The notes: generated by a model from the letters alone, not told the origin. A DNA stretch of 11,837 bases from Collinsella sp. (GCA_020025115.1 JAHHSP010000028.1:1-11837); one strand, 5' to 3'; shown: positions 1-7,187, numbered from the stretch's first letter. A program made the numbers and translations.

Positions 1-1397
1 GGGTGGCCGAGGGCCTGCGCGAGGCAGGAGAACCCGTTTCCTCCGCTGACATCGCCGCCGCATTCCGCCGTGCCGTCAAGGTCGCATTCCAGGCGGTTCG
101 CAAGCCCATCGAGGGCACCATCCTGACCGTCCTGCGCGACGTGTCCGTCAAGGCCGACGAATGCGAGAAGCGCCGCATGGGCGTTGAGGAGACGCTGGAT
201 GCGCTGGTGGTCGAAGCCTATCAGTCCGTCGCTCGCACGCCCGACCTCCTGCCCGTTCTCAAGGAGAACGGCGTCGTCGACTCGGGTGCCTTCGGCTTTG
301 CCATCTTCCTCGAGAACTTCGTGGCCGCCGCACTCGGCCGCACCTCCAAGGTCGAGAATTTCTCCGCCACCTTCGACGCCGATGCCGACTCCGCAAAAGC
401 CGGCGCGCTCGATCGCGTGAAGATCGAGGCGAACGATGACTGGGAGGGCTCTGAGTTCCGCTACTGCAACGAGTTCCTCTTCAAGGCCGAGAAGCCCTTC
501 GATGAGGACGAGGCCCTGAAGTTCCTCGGGTCCATGGGCGATTGCGAGCTGCTCGTCGGCGCGTATCCCGACTACAAGGTCCATGTTCACTCCAACACCC
601 CCAACCTGGTGCTCGAGCATATGCTCCAGTTCGGTCAGGTCTACGAGGTGTTCATCCACAATATGGACCTCGAGGTCGCCGAGCGCACCGCCAAGATCCA
701 TGCAGATCGGGAGGCCGCCGAAGAACCCGCCAAGCCTCTGGGCTTTGTGGCCGTTGCCGCCGGTTCAGGCGAGGCCGAGATCCTCGAGTCCCTCGGGGTC
801 GATGTCGTCGTCTCAGGTGGTCAGACCATGAACCCCTCCACTGCCGACCTGCTCGAGGCCGTCTCTCGCGTGAACGCCGAATCCGTCATCATCCTGCCCA
901 ACAACGGCAATATTCGCATGGCTGCCGAGGCCGCCGCGAGTGCGTGCGAGGACAAGCGCGTCTATGTCGTGCCCACAAAGACCGTGCCCCAGGCGTTCTC
1001 CGCGATGTTCGCCGTCATGCCCGACATGTCCGTCGAGGATCTCGTCGAGGCCATGACCGAGGCCAAGGCCTCTGTTCGCGACGGTGAGGTAACCCGTGCC
1101 GTGCGCGACTCCCAGGCTTCTGATGGCACCCCCATCCATGACGGTGACGTCATGGGCATCATCTGCGACTCGATTGATATCGTGGGCTCCGATGTTCACC
1201 AGGTCACACTCGACTGCATCAACCGCATGATGGATGAGGAAGAGGGCGACGCCCTCACCATCCTCGCCGGCCAGGATATGCCCGACGAGGAGTTTGGGCG
1301 GCTCATCGAAGCTATCGAGGAGGCTCAGCCCGATTTGGAGATCGACTCGCATCGCGGCGAACAGCCCTTGTATCCCGTCATCTTCTCCATCGAATAG
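1..1397 (+). CDS. fakA: Fatty acid kinase subunit A (FakA/YloV, DAK2 domain), 5'-truncated by window edge
   Basis: ATP-dependent kinase subunit that phosphorylates fatty acids held by a FakB (DegV-family) partner, giving acyl-phosphate for phospholipid synthesis; cytosolic. 464 codons are visible, whereas the family is about 550 residues, so roughly the first 85 are missing. That lost part includes the N-terminal metal-binding Asp motif of the DhaL/DAK2 fold. The GTG at base 3 is probably an internal Val, not the start. Seen in the fragment: KPIEGTILTVLRD near residues 34-46 and VDSGAFGFAIFLENF near 92-106 (end of DAK2; other members have a Gly-rich VD[AS]GGQG here). The middle domain has CNEFLF, GDCELLVG and KVHVHSNTP, closing with IHNMDLE. 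The C-terminal domain has SGGQTMNPS at 271-279 and LPNNGNI. recG starts 12 bases after the stop, as in the Bacillota yloV-recG neighbourhood. The FakB partner is not in the window. Family assignment is firm. Confidence 0.93.
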   Translation, partial: VAEGLREAGEPVSSADIAAAFRRAVKVAFQAVRKPIEGTILTVLRDVSVKADECEKRRMGVEETLDALVVEAYQSVARTPDLLPVLKENGVVDSGAFGFAIFLENFVAAALGRTSKVENFSATFDADADSAKAGALDRVKIEANDDWEGSEFRYCNEFLFKAEKPFDEDEALKFLGSMGDCELLVGAYPDYKVHVHSNTPNLVLEHMLQFGQVYEVFIHNMDLEVAERTAKIHADREAAEEPAKPLGFVAVAAGSGEAEILESLGVDVVVSGGQTMNPSTADLLEAVSRVNAESVIILPNNGNIRMAAEAAASACEDKRVYVVPTKTVPQAFSAMFAVMPDMSVEDLVEAMTEAKASVRDGEVTRAVRDSQASDGTPIHDGDVMGIICDSIDIVGSDVHQVTLDCINRMMDEEEGDALTILAGQDMPDEEFGRLIEAIEEAQPDLEIDSHRGEQPLYPVIFSIE

Positions 1398-1409
1398 GTT
1401 CTCGATCGC

Positions 1410-3593
1410 ATGGCCGCATACCTGAGCGTCCCGCGCGCTTCCGCACGCCTCGCACGGGCCTGCGCGCTGCACGAGGATATAACGCGGCTCAAATATGTGT
1501 CAGGTACGCGTGAGGAGGCTCTCCGCCGGCTCGGTATCGAGCGGGTGGAGGACCTTCTTTTCCGTATCCCGACTCGCTATCTTGATTTCACGCGCGCGTA
1601 TGCGATCGAGAATGCGCCTTTGGGAGAGGTCTGTACCATCGTCGGCACCGTCGACAGGGTCTCCAACCGTCCGACCTCCAAGCGCGGCATGACCGTCACC
1701 GAGGTGTTCCTCGTCGATGAGTCCGGCGTCTTGAAAGTTGCTTTCTTCAGGCAGCCCTGGCTTGCGCGCGAGCTCGCCCAGGGCGACCGCCTCGCGTTGA
1801 TCGGTAAGGTCGAATTCGCCTATGGGTTCAAGCAGATGGCATCGCCTCACTTCGAGAAGCTCGACGGCGTCGGTGCGCGTGCTGGAATCCAGCCCGTCCA
1901 CCGGGTGGGCGACGGCATATCCCAGGCATGGATGCGTCGCATAGCGTCGGTTGCGCTCGAGCAGGTCGGCGTGTTCTGCGACCCGCTGCCCGCCCCACTT
2001 CGCTCTCGCAGGCGGCTGATGAGCCTTTCACGGGCCCTGCGTGCCATCCACTTTCCGCGCCTCATGAGCGAGGTGCCGTTCGCGCGACGCCGTTTGGCAT
2101 ACGATGAGCTTATGTACCTGCAGCTTGCGCTGCGGCTGCGAAACGATGGCGATCTGCTTGATGTCGCGCCGTTCGCGCATGGCCTGGGCGCCCATGTGCG
2201 CGCCATGCGGGAGGCGCTGCCCTTCTCGCTTTCGGATGAGCAAGCGGCTGCGGTCGATGAGATCTTCGGTGATATGTGCGACGCCGGGCACGTGATGAAT
2301 CGGCTGCTGCTCGGCGATGTGGGCACGGGCAAGACCGTCGTGGCTTGCATGGCGCTCGCCTGCGCGGCAGATTCGGGCAACCAGGCGTGCGTCATGGCGC
2401 CGACCGGCGTCCTCGCCCGTCAGTACGCCGTCAAGAGCGGCCCGCTGCTCGACGCCGCCGGCATGTCGTGGGCCCTGCTCACTGGTTCGACGCCGGCCGC
2501 GGAGCGTTCGAGCATACTCGAGCGCGCCGCATCCGGTGCACTTGACGTGGTGTTTGGCACCCATGCCGTCCTCAGCGACGATCTGCGCTTCAATCGTCTG
2601 TCACTCGTGGTCATCGACGAGCAACACCGCTTCGGCGTGGGTCAACGCAACGTCTTGCGAGGAAAGGGGCCCGGTGCGGACCTGCTCGTCATGACGGCCA
2701 CGCCGATTCCGCGAACCCTGGCGCTGTCGGTTTACGGCGATCTCGATACGAGCATCATCCGCCATCGGCCCGTGCCGGGCGCGGGCGTTTCGACGGTCGT
2801 CCTCGAGAGCGGCAGCCGCGATATCGCATATGGGGCATTGCGAGATGCCCTGGCCCAGGGGCGTCAGGCCTACGTCATCTGCCCGATGGTCTCCCCGCAG
2901 GACCCGCCCGATCAGCTCGATGACGTTCCCGGCCTCGACATCGACGAGCACGGCCGCGCACGGCAGGCCGTCACCTTGCACGACGTCGAGACGGAGGCGA
3001 CCGACCTGCGCCGCCTTATTCCCGACGCGTGCGTCGAGGTGCTGCATGGCAAGATGGCGCCGAGGGCGAAGGATGAAGTCATCGATAGGTTCGGGAGAGG
3101 CGAGATAGACATACTCGTTTCGACGACGGTCGTCGAGGTCGGCGTCGACGTGCCCAACGCCATCGTCATGCTCATCGAGAACGGCGAGCGTTTTGGTGTG
3201 GCCACGGTGCACCAGCGGCGCGGCCGTGTGGGGCGCGGGTCGAACCCTGGCACCTGCTACGTTCTAAGCGAGGTCAGGCCCAAGCGCGGGTCCAAGTCCC
3301 CCGCATGGGAGCGACTCCAGGCGCTCGCCAAGACCGACGACGGGTTCGAACTCGCGGAGATGGACCTCAGGCTCAGGCATGAGGGCGAGATCCTCGGCCT
3401 GCGCCAGCACGGTGGCGTCGCGCTGCGCTTCGTCGATCTCGATGCCGACACCGACCTCATCGAGGCCGCTCATGAGGACGCTGAGGAATTGTTGCGGTAC
3501 TCCCGCGATTTGACCGCTTGCGCTACTATGCCCATGCGCCATGAAGTCATTGCGCGCTATGGAGATGTGTTCAAGGAGGTAAGCGGCGGATGA
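1410..3593 (+). CDS. recG: ATP-dependent DNA helicase RecG
   Basis: Superfamily 2 double-strand DNA translocase that reverses stalled replication forks and processes Holliday and D-loop intermediates. 727 aa, slightly longer than the usual ~690. An N-terminal region with LGIERVEDLLFRIPTRYLDF (about 41-60) leads into the OB-fold wedge domain (about 60-160). Motif I is GDVGTGKT at 302-309 (Lys308); motif II is DEQH at 403-406 within DEQHRFGVGQR. Motif III is TATPIPRT at 429-436, followed by VYGDLDTSII. Motifs V and VI are STTVVEVGVDVPNA and HQRRGRVGRG (601-610; most RecGs have HQLRGRVGRG). An acidic insert of about 25 residues follows VICPM near 493-520. The ATG at 1410 has no clear Shine-Dalgarno, so the exact start is less certain, but no better in-frame start precedes the conserved N-terminus. 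The stop overlaps the rsmD start as ATGA, suggesting translational coupling. Confidence 0.96.
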   Translation: MAAYLSVPRASARLARACALHEDITRLKYVSGTREEALRRLGIERVEDLLFRIPTRYLDFTRAYAIENAPLGEVCTIVGTVDRVSNRPTSKRGMTVTEVFLVDESGVLKVAFFRQPWLARELAQGDRLALIGKVEFAYGFKQMASPHFEKLDGVGARAGIQPVHRVGDGISQAWMRRIASVALEQVGVFCDPLPAPLRSRRRLMSLSRALRAIHFPRLMSEVPFARRRLAYDELMYLQLALRLRNDGDLLDVAPFAHGLGAHVRAMREALPFSLSDEQAAAVDEIFGDMCDAGHVMNRLLLGDVGTGKTVVACMALACAADSGNQACVMAPTGVLARQYAVKSGPLLDAAGMSWALLTGSTPAAERSSILERAASGALDVVFGTHAVLSDDLRFNRLSLVVIDEQHRFGVGQRNVLRGKGPGADLLVMTATPIPRTLALSVYGDLDTSIIRHRPVPGAGVSTVVLESGSRDIAYGALRDALAQGRQAYVICPMVSPQDPPDQLDDVPGLDIDEHGRARQAVTLHDVETEATDLRRLIPDACVEVLHGKMAPRAKDEVIDRFGRGEIDILVSTTVVEVGVDVPNAIVMLIENGERFGVATVHQRRGRVGRGSNPGTCYVLSEVRPKRGSKSPAWERLQALAKTDDGFELAEMDLRLRHEGEILGLRQHGGVALRFVDLDADTDLIEAAHEDAEELLRYSRDLTACATMPMRHEVIARYGDVFKEVSGG

Positions 3594-4162
3594 GAATCGT
3601 TGGAGGGGAGTGGCGCGGTCGTCTTATCGACGGCCCCAGGGGGCGCGACGTGAGCCGACCCACGACCGATCGTGTGCGCGAGGCCATCGCCTCGATGCTC
3701 GAGAGCGCACTGCCTGACGGCATCGAGGGCGCGCGCGTGCTCGATGCGTTTGCCGGCTCGGGTGCGCTCGGCCTCGAGATGCTTTCACGCGGTGCGGAGC
3801 ATGCCGTTTTCTTCGATCTCGACCGGTCGGCCGCAGTGCTTGTGAAGCGCAATCTCGCCAAACTTTCATGCGCCCCGGCTCGCTTTCGGGTAATTTGCGG
3901 TGATGCGGTCTCATCCGCCCGCCGCGGGCATGTTCCGGGTGGAAAGTTCGATGCGGGCCTCCTCGACCCGCCGTATGCGCTCGGTACGCAGCCGGCCATC
4001 GAGCTCGTTGGAGCCCTGAGTGAATATGGCCTGCTCGCCGACGGGGCGGTCGTGATGTTCGAGCGGGCCTCCTCGACACCGCCGCTGTCGATCGACGGGT
4101 TCGAGCCGATCAAGGAGAAGCGCTACGGACAGACGTGCATCGACCTGTTGCGCCTGAGGTAG
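3590..4162 (+). CDS. rsmD: 16S rRNA (guanine(966)-N2)-methyltransferase RsmD
   Basis: SAM-dependent enzyme methylating N2 of G966 in 16S rRNA during small-subunit assembly. 190 aa, the usual size. It opens with the family N-terminus MRIVGGEWRGR and RPTTDRVREA (23-32). The SAM-binding motif I is VLDAFAGSGALGLEMLSRGA (50-69). The catalytic N-methyltransferase tetrad is DPPY at 126-129. The C-terminal KRYGQTCIDLLR is also typical. A strong Shine-Dalgarno AAGGAGGT (3573-3580) lies inside the end of recG, 9 bases before the ATG, and the start shares ATGA with the recG stop. rsmD next to coaD is conserved across many bacteria (B. subtilis ylbH-ylbI). Another DPPY methyltransferase is possible in principle, but the N-terminus and the coaD linkage argue for RsmD. 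Confidence 0.94.
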   Translation: MRIVGGEWRGRLIDGPRGRDVSRPTTDRVREAIASMLESALPDGIEGARVLDAFAGSGALGLEMLSRGAEHAVFFDLDRSAAVLVKRNLAKLSCAPARFRVICGDAVSSARRGHVPGGKFDAGLLDPPYALGTQPAIELVGALSEYGLLADGAVVMFERASSTPPLSIDGFEPIKEKRYGQTCIDLLRLR

Positions 4163-4171
4163 GGAGAAGGT

Positions 4172-4687
4172 ATGGCTAAGACGATCCCGCACGTGTTGGT
4201 GCCCGGAACCTTCGACCCGATCACCTTCGGCCATATGGACGTGGTTCGCAGGGCCTTGCGCATCTGCCCGCGAGTGACGGTCGCCGTGGCCGAGAGTCTG
4301 GGAAAGAACGGGGTGGGCGCAACGTTCGCGCTCGAGGAGCGCGTCGAGCTCGCGCGCCGCGCCCTGGATGGCATGGCCGGCGTTGACGTAATGCCCTTTA
4401 CGGGGCTTTTGGTTGATTTTGCCCGGGAAGTGCAGGCCGACGCGGTGGTCAAGGGCCTGCGAGCCATGACCGACTTCGAGTATGAACTGCAGCAGGCCGA
4501 CCTCAATTACCGGTTGGATGCCGGTCTTGAATCCATTTTCGTCATGAGTTCGCCGGAGTACGGCTATCTGTCCAGTTCCGCGGTCCGTCAGATCGCTTCG
4601 TTCGGGGGAGAGGTGGACGCGTTCGTCCCGCCCTGCGTGGCAACCGCCCTCAAAGAGCGATTTTGTGGTCTACCAGCCGCAATCTGA
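4172..4687 (+). CDS. coaD: Phosphopantetheine adenylyltransferase (PPAT, CoaD)
   Basis: Transfers AMP from ATP to 4'-phosphopantetheine to give dephospho-CoA, the penultimate step of CoA synthesis; CoA is in turn the donor of the ACP prosthetic arm (acpP lies downstream). 171 aa, standard length. The nucleotidyltransferase signature is PGTFDPITFGH (11-21), with the T-x-G-H motif at Thr18, Gly20 and His21. KGLRAMTDFEYE (94-105) matches the RGLR..DFEYE substrate segment, with Lys94 in place of the common first Arg and Arg97 kept. LSSSAVRQIASFGGEV (133-148) and VPP (152-154) match the conserved C-terminal segment. The ATG at 4172 follows the rsmD stop by 9 bases and is preceded by purine-rich GGGAGAAGG, a reasonable ribosome binding site. 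coaD beside a DivIVA/SepIVA-type gene is the actinobacterial arrangement. Confidence 0.96.
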   Translation: MAKTIPHVLVPGTFDPITFGHMDVVRRALRICPRVTVAVAESLGKNGVGATFALEERVELARRALDGMAGVDVMPFTGLLVDFAREVQADAVVKGLRAMTDFEYELQQADLNYRLDAGLESIFVMSSPEYGYLSSSAVRQIASFGGEVDAFVPPCVATALKERFCGLPAAI

Positions 4688-4710
4688 AAGATAGACAGAT
4701 GTGGTACCAT
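4684..4710 (+). promoter_or_regulatory. Possible promoter for the SepIVA-like/DUF177 pair
   Basis: In the 58-base gap after coaD, TACCAT at 4705-4710 carries an upstream TG one base away (4702-4703), making an extended -10 element. CTGAAA at 4684-4689 could be a poor -35 with a 15-base spacer. The start point would fall near 4717, about 29 bases before the next gene. No terminator hairpin is visible after coaD, so read-through from the recG-rsmD-coaD unit is also expected. Inferred from sequence similarity only. Confidence 0.3.
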
Positions 4711-4745
4711 GAATCGTTAGAGTATTCAGCAGAAAGGAGACCCTC

Positions 4746-5246
4746 ATGCCGGTCGATAACCTCCCGGGTGAGCGCATCGAGAGTTTGGTCGATGAGCTCG
4801 AGGGCATTATCGAGGAGGCACGTCCGCCGTTCGGCAAGGGCGCGCAGCAGAAGATCATCGAGACCGATGTGTTCTTCAATATCCTCGATGAGATTCGCAT
4901 GAGCTATCCGGAGGAGTGGCAGAAGTCCCGCCGCATCATCAAGGAGCGAGAGGAGTTGCTCGCGAGCGCCGCAGCCCAGGCTGATTCCATCATCGCCGAT
5001 GCGCAGCAGCAGGCACTCACCATTGCCTCCGAGCAGGAGATCGTGCGTCTCGCCCAGCAGCAGGCCGACGATATCCGCGATCGTGCCAATCAGTACGAAC
5101 GCGAGACCCGTTACGCCGCCGAGGATTATGCCGAGCAGGTCTTCACGCATCTGGAGGAGAACCTCAAGAGCTTGACGGGCACCGTTTCCCGCTGCCGTCA
5201 GCAGCTCAACGACAGCGCCTCTCAGAACCAGGGTCAGGGCTGGTAG
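4746..5246 (+). CDS. SepIVA/DivIVA-like coiled-coil cell-division protein
   Basis: 166-aa hydrophilic protein with no signal peptide or membrane segment. Residues 1-55 form a short N-terminal region (IESLVDELEGIIEEARPPFG, then FFNILDEIR). Residues about 56-155 are a long Ala/Gln/Glu-rich helix with heptad character (EEWQKSRRIIKEREELL, AAAQADSIIADAQQQA, QQQADDIRDRA). The tail is Gln/Ser-rich. The phrases IVEEAR-like, DSIIADA-like and the end HLEENLKSLTGTVSRCRQQL resemble mycobacterial SepIVA, an essential septation and cell-elongation factor. Position agrees: actinobacteria carry this gene in the sepIVA-DUF177-rpmF block near coaD. It is much shorter than SepIVA of about 245 aa because the repetitive middle of the coil is reduced. 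AAAGGAG (4733-4739) lies 6 bases before the ATG. Such genes are often labelled ATP synthase subunit B-like, which I think is only a coiled-coil resemblance. Function by inference; gene reality is firm. Confidence 0.75.
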   Translation: MPVDNLPGERIESLVDELEGIIEEARPPFGKGAQQKIIETDVFFNILDEIRMSYPEEWQKSRRIIKEREELLASAAAQADSIIADAQQQALTIASEQEIVRLAQQQADDIRDRANQYERETRYAAEDYAEQVFTHLEENLKSLTGTVSRCRQQLNDSASQNQGQGW

Positions 5247-5248
5247 CC

Positions 5249-5806
5249 ATGAGTTGCCTGGGTTCCGTGACGGTCGATCTGTCGGACAAGCTCGAAAACC
5301 CCGGTGAGTCCCTCCCGGTTTCCGGTCACATCGATGTCGATGCGTATACGGTGGGCGATAAGGAGCTCGCACTGCCTCATGGCGCTACCTATGACGTCGT
5401 TTTGACCAACGCCGGTGACGGTATCCTCGCCACCGGAATCGTGCGTGCGGATGTGACGGGGGAGTGCGACCGCTGCCTCGAGACCGCTGCATTCGAGGTC
5501 TCCGGCGAGATCGAGGAGTACTATCTCTTCGAGGAGCCCGAGGACCCGGAGGAGTATGAGGACGGGTTCGAACTCGTAAGTCTCGATCGCGTGATCGACC
5601 TCGGAGAAGCGATCTCGGATGCCGTCGTGATGGACACGCCGTTCGTCGTCCTGTGCCGTCCCGATTGCGAGGGCCTGTGTCCGATGTGCGGTGCGAACCT
5701 CAATGATGGCGACTGCGGGTGTGCCGAGCAGGCCCGAGCCGATTCCGATGAGAATCCCTTCGCCGCCCTCAAGGCCCTGAAGTTCGACGACTCGGATGGG
5801 GAGTAG
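5249..5806 (+). CDS. DUF177 family protein (YceD/YlbN-like, 23S rRNA accumulation)
   Basis: 185 aa. The family is almost always encoded just before rpmF and is implicated in 23S rRNA accumulation or large-subunit maturation; its molecular activity is not settled. Diagnostic features seen: GECDRCLE at 71-78 (Cys73, Cys76), a DLGEAISDAVVMDTP segment (117-131) matching the family's ldL.e.v.E.l.L..P, and LCRPDCEGLCPMCGANLND (135-153). With CGC following, the C-terminal cysteines are Cys136, 140, 144, 147, 156 and 158, a likely zinc site. The acidic stretch FEEPEDPEEYED (94-105) is typical. The ATG at 5249 lies 2 bases after the preceding stop, with only a weak G-rich ribosome binding site inside the upstream gene's end, so translational coupling is likely. 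A proposed relation to fatty-acid genes is positional only. Confidence 0.92.
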   Translation: MSCLGSVTVDLSDKLENPGESLPVSGHIDVDAYTVGDKELALPHGATYDVVLTNAGDGILATGIVRADVTGECDRCLETAAFEVSGEIEEYYLFEEPEDPEEYEDGFELVSLDRVIDLGEAISDAVVMDTPFVVLCRPDCEGLCPMCGANLNDGDCGCAEQARADSDENPFAALKALKFDDSDGE

Positions 5807-5835
5807 TCCCAATTTCTCGGGATTGTTTTGTTATT

Positions 5836-5864
5836 TTGTGTGTAACGGTGATTTCTGCTACTAT
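5836..5864 (+). promoter_or_regulatory. Probable rpmF promoter (extended -10)
   Basis: TACTAT at 5859-5864 is preceded by TG at 5856-5857, giving an extended -10 (TGnTACTAT). TTGTGT at 5836-5841 stands at the ideal 17-base spacing as a modest -35. The surrounding 40 bases are clearly T-rich in an otherwise G/C-rich window, as expected for a promoter. The predicted start near 5871 gives a leader of about 44 bases before the rpmF ATG. Seen in sequence; activity inferred. Confidence 0.6.
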
Positions 5865-5914
5865 CAATGCTTGCGCGTAATCGCCGCCAGTTATGAGTTG
5901 TAAGGAAGGTAAAC

Positions 5915-6094
5915 ATGCCAGTACCTAAGCAAAAAAAGGGTCGCGCCAAGACGCACTCTCGTCGCTCGACGAACATGAAGATCAACGCTGCCTCCCAGTC
6001 CACCTGCCCTCGTTGCGGTGCCGTCAAGCTTCCGCACCACGTGTGTGGCAACTGCGGTTTCTACAAGGACCGCGAGGTCATCGTCGTCGAGTAA
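5915..6094 (+). CDS. rpmF: 50S ribosomal protein L32 (bL32)
   Basis: Short 59-aa gene. The product is a large-subunit ribosomal protein near the peptidyl-transferase region. It starts MPVPKQKKGRAKTHSRRS, the hallmark L32 N-terminus (Pro-Lys rich, then K[TS]..R..RR). It carries a four-cysteine zinc ribbon CPRC (31-34) and CGNC (44-47), i.e. the zinc-binding C+ form, and ends YKDREVIVVE. Length fits the family. AAGGAAGGT at 5902-5910 is a strong ribosome binding site 4-5 bases before the ATG. Linkage to the DUF177 gene upstream and plsX downstream is the classic ylbN/yceD-rpmF-plsX arrangement. It probably has its own promoter and is separated from plsX by a terminator-like hairpin. As a C+ form it would be sensitive to zinc supply; no C- paralogue is in the window. 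Confidence 0.98.
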   Translation: MPVPKQKKGRAKTHSRRSTNMKINAASQSTCPRCGAVKLPHHVCGNCGFYKDREVIVVE

Positions 6095-6096
6095 AC

Positions 6097-6126
6097 TCGA
6101 CTGGCGGTTACGTTGAGTTTCATAAT
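6097..6126 (+). promoter_or_regulatory. Candidate plsX promoter overlapping the terminator hairpin
   Basis: CATAAT at 6121-6126 matches the -10 consensus at 5 of 6 positions. TCGACT at 6097-6102 matches -35 at 4 of 6 with an 18-base spacer. The start would be near 6133, inside the left arm of the hairpin that follows, leaving a leader of about 38 bases before plsX. It is the only promoter-like sequence between rpmF and plsX; the 13 bases between the T-rich tail and plsX cannot hold one. Inferred from sequence alone. Confidence 0.35.
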
Positions 6127-6157
6127 GGCCGGCTCCTCGAGTCGGCCATTTCTGTTT
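6124..6157 (+). terminator. Rho-independent terminator/attenuator between rpmF and plsX
   Basis: The arm AATGGCCGGCTC (6124-6135) pairs with GAGTCGGCCATT (6139-6150): 12 pairs including one G-U, closing a 3-base loop CTC. A T-rich tail TCTGTTT (6151-6157) follows. It begins 29 bases after the rpmF stop and ends 13 bases before the plsX ATG. This is the shape of an intrinsic terminator, although the tail is interrupted, so partial read-through into plsX is plausible. Confidence 0.8.
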
Positions 6158-6170
6158 AGAGAGGCTACGT

Positions 6171-7187
6171 ATGAGCGATGTTCGCGTCTGCGTCGATGCC
6201 ATGGGTGGCGATGAGCCGGCAGAGGTCGTCCTTGCCGGTATCGAAGCGGCCCTTGCGGCCGATCGGTCCTTAACGGTGCTCGTCGCGGGTCCCGAGGAGG
6301 TCGTCGTCCCGTTTTGCGATTCCCATGAGCGCGCCGAGGCCCTCGTCGCGCCCGATGTAATCACCATGGAGGACGATCCAATCGGCGCTGTCATGACCAA
6401 GCGCAAATCCTCTATCGTCTTGGGGTGCCGTGCGGTCAAGAAGGGCGTGGCCGACGCCTTTTTCTCCGCCGGGTCCACCGGCGCCGTCACCGCGGCGGGT
6501 ACGGCCTACGTCACTCCGTTCAAGGCCGCGCGTGAGGGCAAGAAGACCGCCATTCGCCCCTGCCTCACAAACGCCCTGCCCAACCGGCGCGGCGGCTTGA
6601 CCGTCATGTGCGATATGGGCGCCAACCCGGATGTCGAGCCATGGGATATGGTTCGTTTCGCCCAGATGGGCGCCGCTTATGCAAGCTGCGTTCTCGGCAT
6701 CGATGAGCCGAGTGTCGGATTGCTGTCCAACGGCGCGGAGGAGCATAAGGGCAGCGCCTTCACCCGATCTTGCTATCCGCTCATGGCGGAGCACGTACCG
6801 GGCTTCTCCGGTAATTGCGAGGGAGGGGACATCACGAGCGGTTCGGTCGATGTCGTCGTGTGCGACGGGTTCGACGGCAATATCGCCCTCAAGTCTATCG
6901 AAGGCGCGGCCAAGTTCATGATGAGCGAGCTCAAGGCGGGCATGACCGCGAATCTCAGAGGCAAGGTGGCGGCGCTGCTCATGAAGGATACGCTGCTCGC
7001 TCTCAAGAGCAAGCTCTCCGGCGACGCCAAGGGCGGGGCGATATTGCTCGGTCTGCGCGGCGTGGTCATGATCGGCCATGGGGCCACGAGTGTCGAGGCC
7101 GTGAAGAGCGGGGCGCTCGCCTGTGCGGAGGCGGTGCGCGGCGGGCTCGTCGAACGCGTTCGCGAGTCCATGGGGCTCGAAGCGTAA
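6171..7187 (+). CDS. plsX: Phosphate acyltransferase PlsX
   Basis: Converts acyl-ACP and phosphate to acyl-phosphate, the donor used by PlsY for the first acylation of glycerol-3-phosphate; a peripheral membrane enzyme. 338 aa, family-typical. Conserved blocks in order: VDAMGGDEPAE (8-18); SAGSTGAVTA at 99-108 (most members have SAGNTGA, so Ser102 replaces Asn); CDMGANPDVEPWDMVRFAQMG; VGLLSNGAEEHKG; FSGNCEGGDI; VDVVVCDGFDGNIALKSIEG; and GGAILLGLRGVVMIGHGATS near the C-terminus. No transmembrane segment is expected. GAGAGG (6159-6164) lies 6 bases before the ATG. A terminator-like hairpin immediately upstream suggests that plsX expression depends on read-through or on an overlapping promoter. 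A clear terminator follows. PlsX works with AcpP, encoded next, and its product is the same acyl-phosphate made by FakA/FakB. Confidence 0.96.
   Translation: MSDVRVCVDAMGGDEPAEVVLAGIEAALAADRSLTVLVAGPEEVVVPFCDSHERAEALVAPDVITMEDDPIGAVMTKRKSSIVLGCRAVKKGVADAFFSAGSTGAVTAAGTAYVTPFKAAREGKKTAIRPCLTNALPNRRGGLTVMCDMGANPDVEPWDMVRFAQMGAAYASCVLGIDEPSVGLLSNGAEEHKGSAFTRSCYPLMAEHVPGFSGNCEGGDITSGSVDVVVCDGFDGNIALKSIEGAAKFMMSELKAGMTANLRGKVAALLMKDTLLALKSKLSGDAKGGAILLGLRGVVMIGHGATSVEAVKSGALACAEAVRGGLVERVRESMGLEA

Noticed and set aside
3..5. GTG at base 3 as the true start of FakA
   Set aside because: The protein would lack the N-terminal metal-binding part of the DAK2 domain, and there is no upstream sequence to assess; truncation by the window edge is simpler.
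813..3212. Minus-strand open frames opposite fakA and recG (for example 813-1472, 2601-3212)
   Set aside because: Compositional shadows: low-complexity translations rich in Gly, Arg, Asp and Val, no ribosome binding sites, and complete overlap with conserved genes.
5799..5835. Possible weak terminator after DUF177: GGGA/TCCC/GGGA able to form alternative 4-pair hairpins followed by a T-rich run
   Set aside because: Stems of four pairs are too weak to claim, and the T-rich run is better explained as the rpmF promoter region.
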